Of a DNA stretch of 41,677 nt, positions 7,695-14,306 are shown piece by piece. Source of the stretch: an uncultured Ruminococcus sp. (lineage in GTDB: Bacteria; Bacillota; Clostridia; Oscillospirales; Ruminococcaceae); assembly GCA_900543145.1 (NCBI GenBank), contig UQPZ01000017.1:1-41677 (forward strand), read 5' to 3'. The notes beneath the pieces were generated by a model. It made no database searches, was not told the origin of the DNA, and saw only the letters and a list, made by a program, of their open reading frames with translations. The stretch's first letter is position 1. The number at the start of each line of letters is the position of its first letter. Position numbers and translations under genes: made by a program.

Positions 7695-8888
7695 ATGCAA
7701 ACGCTTGCCGTAGTTGATACACGATATAAGAGCATGATTATGAGCTGTAATGCTGATTATACGGACATAAAGACAATACACAGCGATTATTCGTTTCAAA
7801 CTTTTCTAAAGAAAGATATGCAGCTGCATAAACATTGCAAAAGAATAATTCTACAGCGAAGCTGCATATCTGAAAATGACGATGAATTATCGGAACTACT
7901 GGAGCAGCTGCAAATCATCTATACCGACATTATTATCATTATCATATATCCGGGAGCTAAGGATAAAGCTGGAGGATTTTTAAGATCTGTACTAAAGCTT
8001 GAAATACTTAATATTGTCACTGCCGAAGATGAGCAGGAGCAGTACATAGAGCTTGAGCGCTGTTTGACATATGGTATGGACGCTTTAGGCTGGATCAGGA
8101 TCTTTCCGGAGCTTGTCCAACAAGATGATATAAATACTGAAAAGAAAAATATATTTGCAAAGTTAAGCGGCAGGAAAAAAATCATTATTGCCTCTTGTGC
8201 TGTGCTGATCGGCTGTACAGCGGCGGTACTAGTGCTTCCCAATTCAGGCAGCAATGAAATAGCTGTACAGGCACAGACTTCTGATACATCCGCAGCTGAA
8301 GCTTCTTACCCAGAAGCTTCAGCTGCGGAAACGACAAGTGTGACAACATATTTTACGTCCTCCACATCTTCAGCGAAAACATACTCAGCCAGTAGTACAT
8401 CTAAAAGCACAGCTGCTTCTGTTTCTTCAAAATCAAATACTGCTTCAAAAACAACAACTTCTGCAGACATTTTCTCCAAGACTGAAAAGTCCTCTGAAAT
8501 TAGCAGATCTGAAACGTCAGTTTCTTATACCGCTTCTGCAGCGCCGCCGACAGCTTCAAGACAACCCGCTGTTTCGGCAGCTGTAACAACAACATCTAAA
8601 AGGACTACTACAACAACGCAAGCACGAATTAAAGTACACGGAATAAGCCTAATAACCGGCTTTGCAAACAATAACGTTATATTATCGGTCAATAAGTCTG
8701 TAAGCATATCGGCTGTAATATCACCGGATAATGCCGATAACAAAAGTGTAATATGGTCTAGTAACCGTCCAGATATTGCAGTTGTAGACGGCGGCAGGAT
8801 CACCGCTAAAAGCAAGGGCAAGGCGATAATTACAGCTGTTACTCAGGACGGAGGCTTGTCTGCTTCCTGTATGGTGACGGTACAATAA
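7695..8888 (+). CDS. Single-pass membrane protein with extracellular Ser/Thr stalk and Big2 domain
   Basis: 397 residues; start supported by AAAGGAGAGAAC. Residues 1-150 form an alpha/beta cytoplasmic domain with alternating hydrophobic strands (LAVVDT, RIILQRS, DIIIIIIYPGAKDKAG, LEILNIVTA), in the style of a receiver or CpaE/TadZ-type N-domain but without a clear phospho-acceptor set. A membrane segment lies at about 162-181. Residues about 190-312 are an extracellular Ser/Thr/Ala-rich stalk. Residues about 315-397 are a bacterial Ig-like group 2 domain (ISLITGF, WSSNRPDIAVVDGGRITAKSKGKAIITA). The topology suggests a surface protein of the conjugative element that reaches through the wall, perhaps for mating contact. 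That role is inference. Confidence 0.75.
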   Translation: MQTLAVVDTRYKSMIMSCNADYTDIKTIHSDYSFQTFLKKDMQLHKHCKRIILQRSCISENDDELSELLEQLQIIYTDIIIIIIYPGAKDKAGGFLRSVLKLEILNIVTAEDEQEQYIELERCLTYGMDALGWIRIFPELVQQDDINTEKKNIFAKLSGRKKIIIASCAVLIGCTAAVLVLPNSGSNEIAVQAQTSDTSAAEASYPEASAAETTSVTTYFTSSTSSAKTYSASSTSKSTAASVSSKSNTASKTTTSADIFSKTEKSSEISRSETSVSYTASAAPPTASRQPAVSAAVTTTSKRTTTTTQARIKVHGISLITGFANNNVILSVNKSVSISAVISPDNADNKSVIWSSNRPDIAVVDGGRITAKSKGKAIITAVTQDGGLSASCMVTVQ

Positions 8889-8895
8889 TAAAAAT

Positions 8896-8934
8896 TCGGC
8901 TGTTTCCTCCCACAGAAACAGCCGATCAGTTTTT
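8896..8934 (+). terminator. Rho-independent terminator
   Basis: An 11-bp perfect stem (TCGGCTGTTTC at 8896-8906, GAAACAGCCGA at 8915-8925) with an 8-base loop, followed by a short T run. It closes the Big2 membrane-protein gene. Confidence 0.8.
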
Positions 8935-8974
8935 GAAGACATATCTATGGTGACCAAACCGTCTTACATTTCCC

Positions 8975-8998
8975 AGCTTCCGTTCAGGGAGCTTTTTT
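8975..8998 (+). terminator. Second terminator hairpin
   Basis: AGCTTCC (8975-8981) pairs with GGGAGCT (8987-8993), with six T following. It is a backup stop 50 bases after the first. The remaining 160 bases up to the next gene are AT-rich and hold only a weak promoter candidate. Confidence 0.65.
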
Positions 8999-9159
8999 GT
9001 GTAATCATAGAGCTGTCAAAAACAAACACCCATTTTTTTACTTAGAGAAATGAAAGAAAAAGTACATCTTCCAACTACCTAAATATTAGCATAATTTTTT
9101 CAATATGTCAACTTGATTAGCTATATTTAACATATATTTTACATTTGAAAGGATAGAAA

Positions 9160-10008
9160 ATGAAAAGATATTATAAAGTACCCAATATGATATTTGATTT
9201 GCAGCTGTCTGCTTCTGCTTTTGTTATATACGTTCTTCTTTCTAACAGATTTTATTTTACAGTTACGGTCAAAATAAAGCTACACACCTTATCTGATCAC
9301 ACAGGCTTGTGTGTAAATACGGTACAGACTGCCCTAAGGGAGCTGCACAGCAAAGGACTTCTAAAAGTAAACCGGAGATATAAAAACGGTCACAGAACTA
9401 CAAATGAATACACCTTAAATCGCTTGCAGGGAAAATTCAGCAGAATAGACCGCAGGCTTTTTTATTTTATACTCAGCAATGTGGGTAAGTCTGCTTTAAT
9501 GGTTTACTGCTCTGTTAATTACTTCTGCAATAATAACGGCAGAGCATTTCCGTCTTATAGTCAAATCAGCTCTCTTACAGGACTTTCAAGGGCTACCTGT
9601 ATTACAAAGGTAAGATTACTTGGCGAGCTGGGACTGCTCATCAGGGAGCATTATATCTGCGCTGCAGGAGATTATGGACACAACAACTATGCTGCTGTAA
9701 GTCTAAGTCTAAGGTTTTTTCTTTTCAATATTATACTATCTTCATACCGCAAGGCAAAAATAAATGCCGCACGTCTGCAGAAGCTGATGAAGCTGAAGCT
9801 GCGGCGTGGTGCCGGATCTGATAATATACGGGGTGGTATAATTTTTGATAAACGTATTAAAGACCCACTTAAGTACTCAAATATTGAAAAGAATAAGTTT
9901 TTACCTACTTTAACAGTGATATGTGATATTATACATGAAAATCTGAAAAAAATCGGTCATATGCTTTGTAAAGGTTTAAGAAAGCTTCGGAACATGTTCA
10001 GACACTAG
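9160..10008 (+). CDS. Double winged-helix DNA-binding protein (replication-initiator-like)
   Basis: 282 residues, start after GAAAGGATAG. Two tandem winged-helix units are visible. The first, residues about 14-90, has LHTLSDHTGLCVNTVQTALRELHSKGLLKV. The second, about 105-175, has PSYSQISSLTGLSRATCITKVRLLGELGLL. The C-terminal 100 residues are very basic and aromatic. The pattern fits the helix-turn-helix_36/RepA-N-like proteins that sit next to the integrase in many Firmicute elements and plasmids. Likely cytoplasmic; it may start element replication, act as an excision factor or regulate the integrase gene downstream. The sequence cannot separate these. The N-terminus (MKRYYKVPN) is typical of this group. 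Confidence 0.72.
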   Translation: MKRYYKVPNMIFDLQLSASAFVIYVLLSNRFYFTVTVKIKLHTLSDHTGLCVNTVQTALRELHSKGLLKVNRRYKNGHRTTNEYTLNRLQGKFSRIDRRLFYFILSNVGKSALMVYCSVNYFCNNNGRAFPSYSQISSLTGLSRATCITKVRLLGELGLLIREHYICAAGDYGHNNYAAVSLSLRFFLFNIILSSYRKAKINAARLQKLMKLKLRRGAGSDNIRGGIIFDKRIKDPLKYSNIEKNKFLPTLTVICDIIHENLKKIGHMLCKGLRKLRNMFRH

Positions 10009-10120
10009 CTTTACTTCGGTTTCGGTGCAAGCCGAGATTTGTCTTTTTCAATTTTCAATTTATTTATAGGAATATTTTAGTAGATTTTTATTGCAATTTG
10101 TAGTAATACATATCTTGGTA

Positions 10121-10148
10121 TTGATTTTATCTAATTTTGTTATATAAT
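10121..10148 (+). promoter_or_regulatory. Integrase promoter
   Basis: TTGATT at 10121-10126 and TATAAT at 10143-10148 with a 16-base spacer, 30 bases before the integrase ATG. The space between the winged-helix gene and this promoter is AT-rich and contains a weak hairpin near 10015-10045. Confidence 0.65.
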
Positions 10149-10177
10149 AGATAATTATAGGGAAAGAGGGTATTATT

Positions 10178-11263
10178 ATGAATGTTGAAACAATATTGAA
10201 AAAAAATATTGAACTAGAAGATTTGGTTATACAATTATCCTTGGAAAATCAACAGTTAAAAAACCAATTGAGAAATGAAAGTAACAATGATATATTATTT
10301 GCTGATTGGTTATTGAAATGGTTGGATAAAAAAGAAACACAGGTTAAGTGTAATACTTACAATACATACAGCATACAGATAAGAAATCATATTGAACCTT
10401 ACTTCCGGAATAAGAAACTGCATATTTCAGAAATTACACCAGCTGTACTTGAAGAATACTATTCTCTAAAATTCAAATCAGGATTGTCCGGAGCAACATT
10501 AGCCAAACATCATTCAAATATAAATTCGGCGTTAAAAGACGCTGTTAAAAACAAGATAATTTCCGGAAATGCTGCCAACTTTGCAGAACACCCCGGAATA
10601 GCAAAATACAACGGGGATTTCCTTTCTTCGGAACAGTTTAATAATATATTAAATCACCTGCGTAACACAAAATTGTTGACGCCTGTAATTCTTGCAGGTA
10701 GTATGGGTTTGAGAAGAAGCGAAGTTCTGGGACTGCGATGGTGCGACATAGATTTTGAAGCTCATACTTTATGTGTTCAGCACACAGTTGTTAAATATAC
10801 GGAAAATGATAACCATCACACAAGACTCATTTTCTGCGATATGCCCAAAACGGAATCAAGTCGGCGCACTCTTCCTCTACCTGACAAAATATATGATTAT
10901 CTTCATTATATCAAGGGTAAACAGCGTTTATATTATGCAAAAAACCGAAAAAAGTATTGTAAAGATTATTTAAAATACATTTGTGTAGATCAATTCGGAC
11001 AGATTATACACCCAGACTATCTTTCAAAGTCGTTTAATAAGCTAATGAGGCAGCTTAATTTAAAGTGCCGTTTTCACGATCTGCGGCATACCTGTGCCAG
11101 CCTGCTGATACAGAACGGTATGCCTCTTAAATCAGTTTCACAGTGGCTGGGACACAGCAGTATTAGTATAACCAGCGATATATATGTACATTTAACATTT
11201 CAGGACAAGGTTAAAGTCGCTGAAGAAATTGAAAAAATACTGTTTGATAGAAACGAAAAATAA
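10178..11263 (+). CDS. int: Tyrosine recombinase (integrase) of the conjugative element
   Basis: 361 residues, intact. An N-terminal coiled coil (residues about 5-35, Leu/Glu/Asn rich) precedes a SAM-like core-binding domain (about 40-130) and the catalytic domain (about 145-355). The catalytic set is complete: Arg179 in MGLRRSEVLGLRW, Lys224 in PKTESSRR, His300 and Arg303 in HDLRH, His326 in WLGHSS, and Tyr336 in SDIYVH. It should cut and rejoin att sites to integrate and excise the element. It is the last gene of the plus-strand block and is followed by paired hairpins. The nearest typical target is the 3' end of tRNA-Arg(CCT), 2.7 kb downstream, with an orphan gene and a structured RNA locus between. 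Confidence 0.95.
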   Translation: MNVETILKKNIELEDLVIQLSLENQQLKNQLRNESNNDILFADWLLKWLDKKETQVKCNTYNTYSIQIRNHIEPYFRNKKLHISEITPAVLEEYYSLKFKSGLSGATLAKHHSNINSALKDAVKNKIISGNAANFAEHPGIAKYNGDFLSSEQFNNILNHLRNTKLLTPVILAGSMGLRRSEVLGLRWCDIDFEAHTLCVQHTVVKYTENDNHHTRLIFCDMPKTESSRRTLPLPDKIYDYLHYIKGKQRLYYAKNRKKYCKDYLKYICVDQFGQIIHPDYLSKSFNKLMRQLNLKCRFHDLRHTCASLLIQNGMPLKSVSQWLGHSSISITSDIYVHLTFQDKVKVAEEIEKILFDRNEK

Positions 11264-11288
11264 CTTCGGAGTGATTATCTCTCCGAAG
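11264..11288 (+). terminator. Hairpin after the integrase gene
   Basis: CTTCGGAG (11264-11271) pairs perfectly with CTCCGAAG (11281-11288), directly after the integrase stop. No T run follows, so it may act with the next palindrome. Confidence 0.55.
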
Positions 11289-11291
11289 CCA

Positions 11292-11314
11292 AACTGCGAC
11301 ATGATGTCGCAGTT
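11292..11314. repeat. 23-base perfect palindrome
   Basis: AACTGCGACAT, one central G, then ATGTCGCAGTT: two 11-base arms. It is placed four bases after the integrase hairpin and is the most regular dyad in this intergenic stretch. It could be a terminator stem, a recombinase or regulator binding site, or part of an attachment region. Confidence 0.6.
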
Positions 11315-11428
11315 CTTTACATAAATACAAGCTTGGTGTAAAAACATTGCCTTAAGTATTTTTGTATTAGCTGAAATAAGTTCCTATCCGCAATAGCCAA
11401 GCATGACCAGTATCATTTCTTAGTTTAA

Positions 11429-13096
11429 TTAATCTATTAATTTCAAAAGCAAAAATTTTGTATTTCTATTCACTATTGTAGGAGGAATATATATTAATCT
11501 ATGCATTGAGTAACCTTTACCATAAGCTTGATTTCTATAATGACCTGATCGATAGAATATGTCTTGACTTAGTTTTGCTTCATTTTTATCATTATACTTT
11601 ACTATCGTTTTTTCACTTCTTTTTGTGGAATGAATAGACACCTCTTTTATCCATTCATCATCTGATTCAAAAGTAAGAGCGATATTAGATACAGATTGAA
11701 TATTTTTGATGTTATCAACATCACAATTAGACTCCTGTGTTTTACCTTTTTTAACATATTTTATATTTGAATTTTCAATATGATTTATTGAAATAAACTT
11801 AATAAGCACATCATGCAAAATATTTAGTATAAATTTTATTTCTTGTTTTTCATTCTTTAAATTTATTATTATTGAATTATCTTTATCATTTTTATCATAC
11901 ATAATTAGATTTTCAGCTTTAATACCACTAGTGTATATTCTATATAATTTTACATTTTTTTCATCATAAAGCTTCAAGTAACAACCAAAGTAAGGAGCAT
12001 TTTTGGTTGAAAATACATATACAAATGATTTTAAAATTGATAAACTTTCATTATCTAGGCATATAGAAGATAAAATCTGATTATTTTCAAAAGTGTATTC
12101 TTCAATACTTTCTGCTGTTAAAAAGACATTTGTTTCTGATATTAAGGACAATTTTTTATATAATTCTATTTTTGAAAGTGATTTATTTTTTTTAACAGAA
12201 TTATTTGCGATATTGCTGTTTTTGATAGAATCTTTTTGTGAATTATCTATATTTTTTAAAGAGGGCTTCTTGTGATCTGTTGACCACAATATATCATAAT
12301 ATGACGGATTATAATATGACGAATCATAATATGACGGAAATATTTTAACATCAATAATATTTTCACTTTTTTGATATATTAGATGTCCTTTAAAAAGATC
12401 GTTAGCTTGGACGTTTAAAAATGTACTGCACAATTTTAAAAATTTTGGATGTTTAAGATAAGTTATTAATGTTTTATATTCTGGTGGAACATTTACTGAT
12501 ATTTTTTCAGAATCTAAAAATTGCAACTTATTCGCAAAGAAACGTACCTGTTGCTTAGGTGATGTATTGATTATTTCTACCTTTATTCCATAATATTGAA
12601 TTCTATTTTTATCAACTATCTTTTTATAAATTAAAAAATAATTTTTATTTAGCAGTACTACGTTGCCTAGATTAACAGGTTTATTATTTTTTATAGCTTT
12701 TTTATGGGATGTAGGCAATATTTTATATTTACTGTCTATTTCACTAATTAATTTTCTTGCCTCATGTGAACGATTTAAATAATTAAAGAATTCTAAGTGT
12801 TCATTTTTTGGAATAATATGAATTTTATTGTTAAGAATTTCTTTTTTAAAAGTCCTTGTGTTAATATGTATCCCATTTGTATATATGCTGTATGTGAGTT
12901 TGCTTTTATCATCAAAAAAACTAATTTTATTATTAAACTTTGTAATACTATCAAGATTACTGGATATTTCCATACGGTAACAATATGTATGTTCATTATC
13001 GGAACTAACAACTAAATATAATGTATTCCCATTTTCGTTAGACCATTCGTAAATACAGCCGATTTTAATTTTTATTTTTGAGAGTTGATTTTCCAC
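11429..13096 (-). CDS. Very AT-rich orphan protein of the mobile element
   Basis: About 555 residues. The likely start is the GTG at 13096, preceded by AAAGGATGA; the open frame extends to 13240 but that part overlaps the promoter region. The protein is rich in Lys, Asn, Ile and Tyr, with no signal peptide and no membrane segment. Two similar halves are suggested by repeated IYTNGI/IYTSGI and YLVVSS/YFLIYK segments. The middle has a SYYDS/SYYNP/SYYD repeat. The C-terminus (SIHSTKRSEKT, then FYRSGHYRNQAYGKG and RLIYIPP) looks like the HxRxQxYGKG...IxPP tail found on many uncharacterised phage and mobile-element proteins. Composition is more AT-rich than anything else here except the TcmP pair. 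Function unknown. Confidence 0.6.
   Translation of the reverse strand: MENQLSKIKIKIGCIYEWSNENGNTLYLVVSSDNEHTYCYRMEISSNLDSITKFNNKISFFDDKSKLTYSIYTNGIHINTRTFKKEILNNKIHIIPKNEHLEFFNYLNRSHEARKLISEIDSKYKILPTSHKKAIKNNKPVNLGNVVLLNKNYFLIYKKIVDKNRIQYYGIKVEIINTSPKQQVRFFANKLQFLDSEKISVNVPPEYKTLITYLKHPKFLKLCSTFLNVQANDLFKGHLIYQKSENIIDVKIFPSYYDSSYYNPSYYDILWSTDHKKPSLKNIDNSQKDSIKNSNIANNSVKKNKSLSKIELYKKLSLISETNVFLTAESIEEYTFENNQILSSICLDNESLSILKSFVYVFSTKNAPYFGCYLKLYDEKNVKLYRIYTSGIKAENLIMYDKNDKDNSIIINLKNEKQEIKFILNILHDVLIKFISINHIENSNIKYVKKGKTQESNCDVDNIKNIQSVSNIALTFESDDEWIKEVSIHSTKRSEKTIVKYNDKNEAKLSQDIFYRSGHYRNQAYGKGYSMHRLIYIPPTIVNRNTKFLLLKLID
12296..12340. repeat. Three tandem 15-base repeats inside the orphan gene
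   Basis: Units begin at 12296, 12311 and 12326, each starting ATAATATGACG. They encode a five-residue repeat SYYD/N plus S or P on the minus strand. The array is likely to vary in copy number by slippage. Confidence 0.75.
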
Positions 13097-13142
13097 TATA
13101 TAATCATCCTTTTTATATCGTTTATTTGGAACTTTTGAAATA

Positions 13143-13171
13143 ATAAAATGTAAAACACATATTTTTGTCAA
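13143..13171 (-). promoter_or_regulatory. Probable promoter of the AT-rich orphan gene
   Basis: On the minus strand TTGACA (13171-13166) and TTTTAT (13148-13143) are 17 bases apart, about 47 bases before the GTG at 13096. Its -35 box lies back-to-back with the -35 box of the plus-strand promoter at 13179. Confidence 0.5.
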
Positions 13172-13178
13172 AAACCTC

Positions 13179-13207
13179 TTGACAACCCTCACAAATTGTG
13201 GTAAACT
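13179..13207 (+). promoter_or_regulatory. Promoter of the large structured RNA
   Basis: TTGACA at 13179-13184 and TAAACT at 13202-13207 with exactly 17 bases between. No plus-strand protein gene follows for the rest of this intergenic region, so it most probably drives a non-coding transcript starting near 13214. Its -35 box and that of the divergent promoter form the inverted repeat TGTCAA-7-TTGACA (13166-13184). Confidence 0.7.
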
Positions 13208-13213
13208 ACATAT

Positions 13214-13853
13214 ATGGGTATAACAAAAGACACCCACCACAGGTTACGTTTTCTGCCAGGAAAACGTAACCCAAGCAACACAGATGTCAGGACAACTGTG
13301 AAACCTTTAGGTGAATGCCTATTATTCGTGTTCATTGTAACATGGATTCAATAGATTTGTCAAGAGAGTTTTTCAGATTGTTTTTGATCGGACATCTGAA
13401 AGGCTCTTTTCTTTGCTATTAAAATCTGTGGAGAAGATTTTATATAGATCGGATAAGCCTCCGCTAGGTGACTAATTATCCGATGACAACCGAATAAAGA
13501 ATTTGATGTCGGAAGACTACCACTCCAATAACAACTTTTCTGAGAACCTTCCTGAAAAACGGACATTGGATCAGAAATGCGGAAACGTACGCTGTTGCGA
13601 GTATATATCCTGTCTGGTGAGCTACTTTTGGAGATTCGTGTAAAAACGAAGTATGGTTCAGTTGCAAGCAGTAGCTTGCGAAAGGCAGTGCGAAATGACG
13701 TTTGCCCTTATAGCATAACGGACTATAAGGTCGATCAGAGATGAGGTTAGGTCACATCAGTTCATCAGCACCGGCAAAAAAGAATAACATCAAAAAACAA
13801 CAACAATGTATATTTATCGGGTGGGTCGGAACCTACCGATCCGCCCTTATAAA
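13214..13853 (+). ncRNA. Candidate large ornate structured RNA (ROOL-like?)
   Basis: About 640 bases with no supported ORF behind a near-consensus promoter. Strong helices, seen directly, include: 12 bp at 13242-13253/13260-13271 with a six-base loop; CACAG/CTGTG with inner TGTC/GACA at 13279-13300; TTTCAGAT/ATCTGAAA at 13371-13378/13394-13401 inside AGAG/CTCT; TAAAATCT/AGATTTTA at 13420-13427/13435-13442; ATCGGATAA/TTATCCGAT at 13448-13456/13476-13484; GCAAGC/GCTTGC near 13663-13678; CCTTATAG/CTATAAGG near 13706-13730; and a terminal 11-bp GC-rich helix at about 13819-13846. I see no landmarks of tmRNA, RNase P, SRP or 6S RNA. Size, rumen-type host, tRNA neighbour and mobile context match ROOL RNAs, a class of unknown function in Firmicutes and their phages. 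The class assignment is a guess; the structured RNA itself is the firmer claim. Confidence 0.6.
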
Positions 13854-13878
13854 TATAATCAATAAGCGCTTTGCGTAT

Positions 13879-13914
13879 TGAGGAAAAGCTGCAATACTTT
13901 TCAGTCTTTCCTCA
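13879..13914 (-). terminator. Hairpin downstream of tRNA-Arg
   Basis: TGAGGAAA (13879-13886) pairs with TTTCCTCA (13907-13914). It lies between the 3' end of tRNA-Arg (minus strand) and the 3' end of the structured RNA (plus strand) and may end either or both transcripts. No strong T run follows on either strand. Confidence 0.45.
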
Positions 13915-13923
13915 GTATACAAC

Positions 13924-13998
13924 TGGCACCCCTAGTAGGAATCGAACCTACAACTAGCCCTTAGGAGGGGCTTGTTATATCCATTTAACTATAGGGGC
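13924..13998 (-). tRNA. tRNA-Arg (anticodon CCT)
   Basis: Read on the minus strand: acceptor GCCCCTA pairs with TAGGGGT before GCCA, so the CCA end is encoded. The anticodon stem AGCCC/GGGCT encloses CTCCTAA, giving anticodon CCT for AGG codons. The T arm contains GGTTCGATTCC. Its 3' end faces the integrase side, which makes it a candidate attachment site for the conjugative element. It is probably co-transcribed with tRNA-Pro. Confidence 0.93.
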
Positions 13999-14031
13999 AT
14001 TTAATTTTATGCATTCAGAAAGCCAATACCG

Positions 14032-14060
14032 TCTCCTGCATACCTTGCGGACGCAGGAGA
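14032..14060 (-). other. Stem-loop between the two tRNAs
   Basis: TCTCCTGC (14032-14039) and GCAGGAGA (14053-14060) form a perfect 8-bp stem with a 13-base loop in the 87-base spacer between tRNA-Pro and tRNA-Arg. Probably a processing or spacer structure of the tRNA precursor; the spacer holds no third tRNA. Confidence 0.5.
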
Positions 14061-14085
14061 ATCTTGACTTGTATCAGCCCCTTAA

Positions 14086-14162
14086 TGGTCGGAGTGACGG
14101 GACTTGAACCCACGGCCTCTACCACCCCAAGGTAGCGCGCTACCAATCTGCGCCACACCCCG
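14086..14162 (-). tRNA. tRNA-Pro (anticodon GGG)
   Basis: Minus strand: acceptor CGGGGTG pairs with CACTCCG (one G-U), followed by discriminator A and encoded CCA. Anticodon stem CTACC/GGTAG encloses TTGGGGT, giving GGG. The T arm holds GGTTCAAGTCC. A consensus promoter lies 14-42 bases upstream. Confidence 0.95.
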
Positions 14163-14175
14163 ATTCCACTAAAAT

Positions 14176-14204
14176 ATTATATACGATTTCAGAAAGATTG
14201 TCAA
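14176..14204 (-). promoter_or_regulatory. Promoter of the tRNA-Pro/tRNA-Arg operon
   Basis: On the minus strand TTGACA (14204-14199) and TATAAT (14181-14176), both perfect consensus, 17 bases apart, just upstream of tRNA-Pro. Confidence 0.88.
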
Positions 14205-14261
14205 GTGGTTTTATGTTATAAATTTGTTAATTGCAGCGTCATGATTAATAAACTGGTCTGA

Positions 14262-14291
14262 TAAATAAAAAGAGCGGTAAAACATTACCGC
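14262..14291 (-). terminator. Terminator of the beta-galactosidase gene
   Basis: GCGGTAA (14274-14280) and TTACCGC (14285-14291) form a stem with a four-base loop; on the minus strand a T-rich tract (TCTTTTTATTTAT) follows. Confidence 0.8.
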
Positions 14292-14306
14292 CCGTCAGAT
14301 ATGCAA

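Noticed and set aside
12296..12340. CRISPR array
   Set aside because: The repeats are adjacent 15-mers with no spacers and keep the reading frame of a gene; no cas genes are present.
13360..13667. Two overlapping open frames on the minus strand (68 and 63 codons)
   Set aside because: They lie wholly within the structured RNA region, have no ribosome binding site and give unlikely proteins.
13214..13853. tmRNA, RNase P RNA, SRP RNA, 6S RNA or a group II intron
   Set aside because: No tag-peptide ORF with tRNA-like ends, no GAGGAAAGTCC-type P core, no SRP GNAR loop region, no intron domain V or reverse transcriptase were seen.
13999..14085. A third tRNA between tRNA-Arg and tRNA-Pro
   Set aside because: No T-loop GTTCRA or acceptor pairing; only a simple hairpin.
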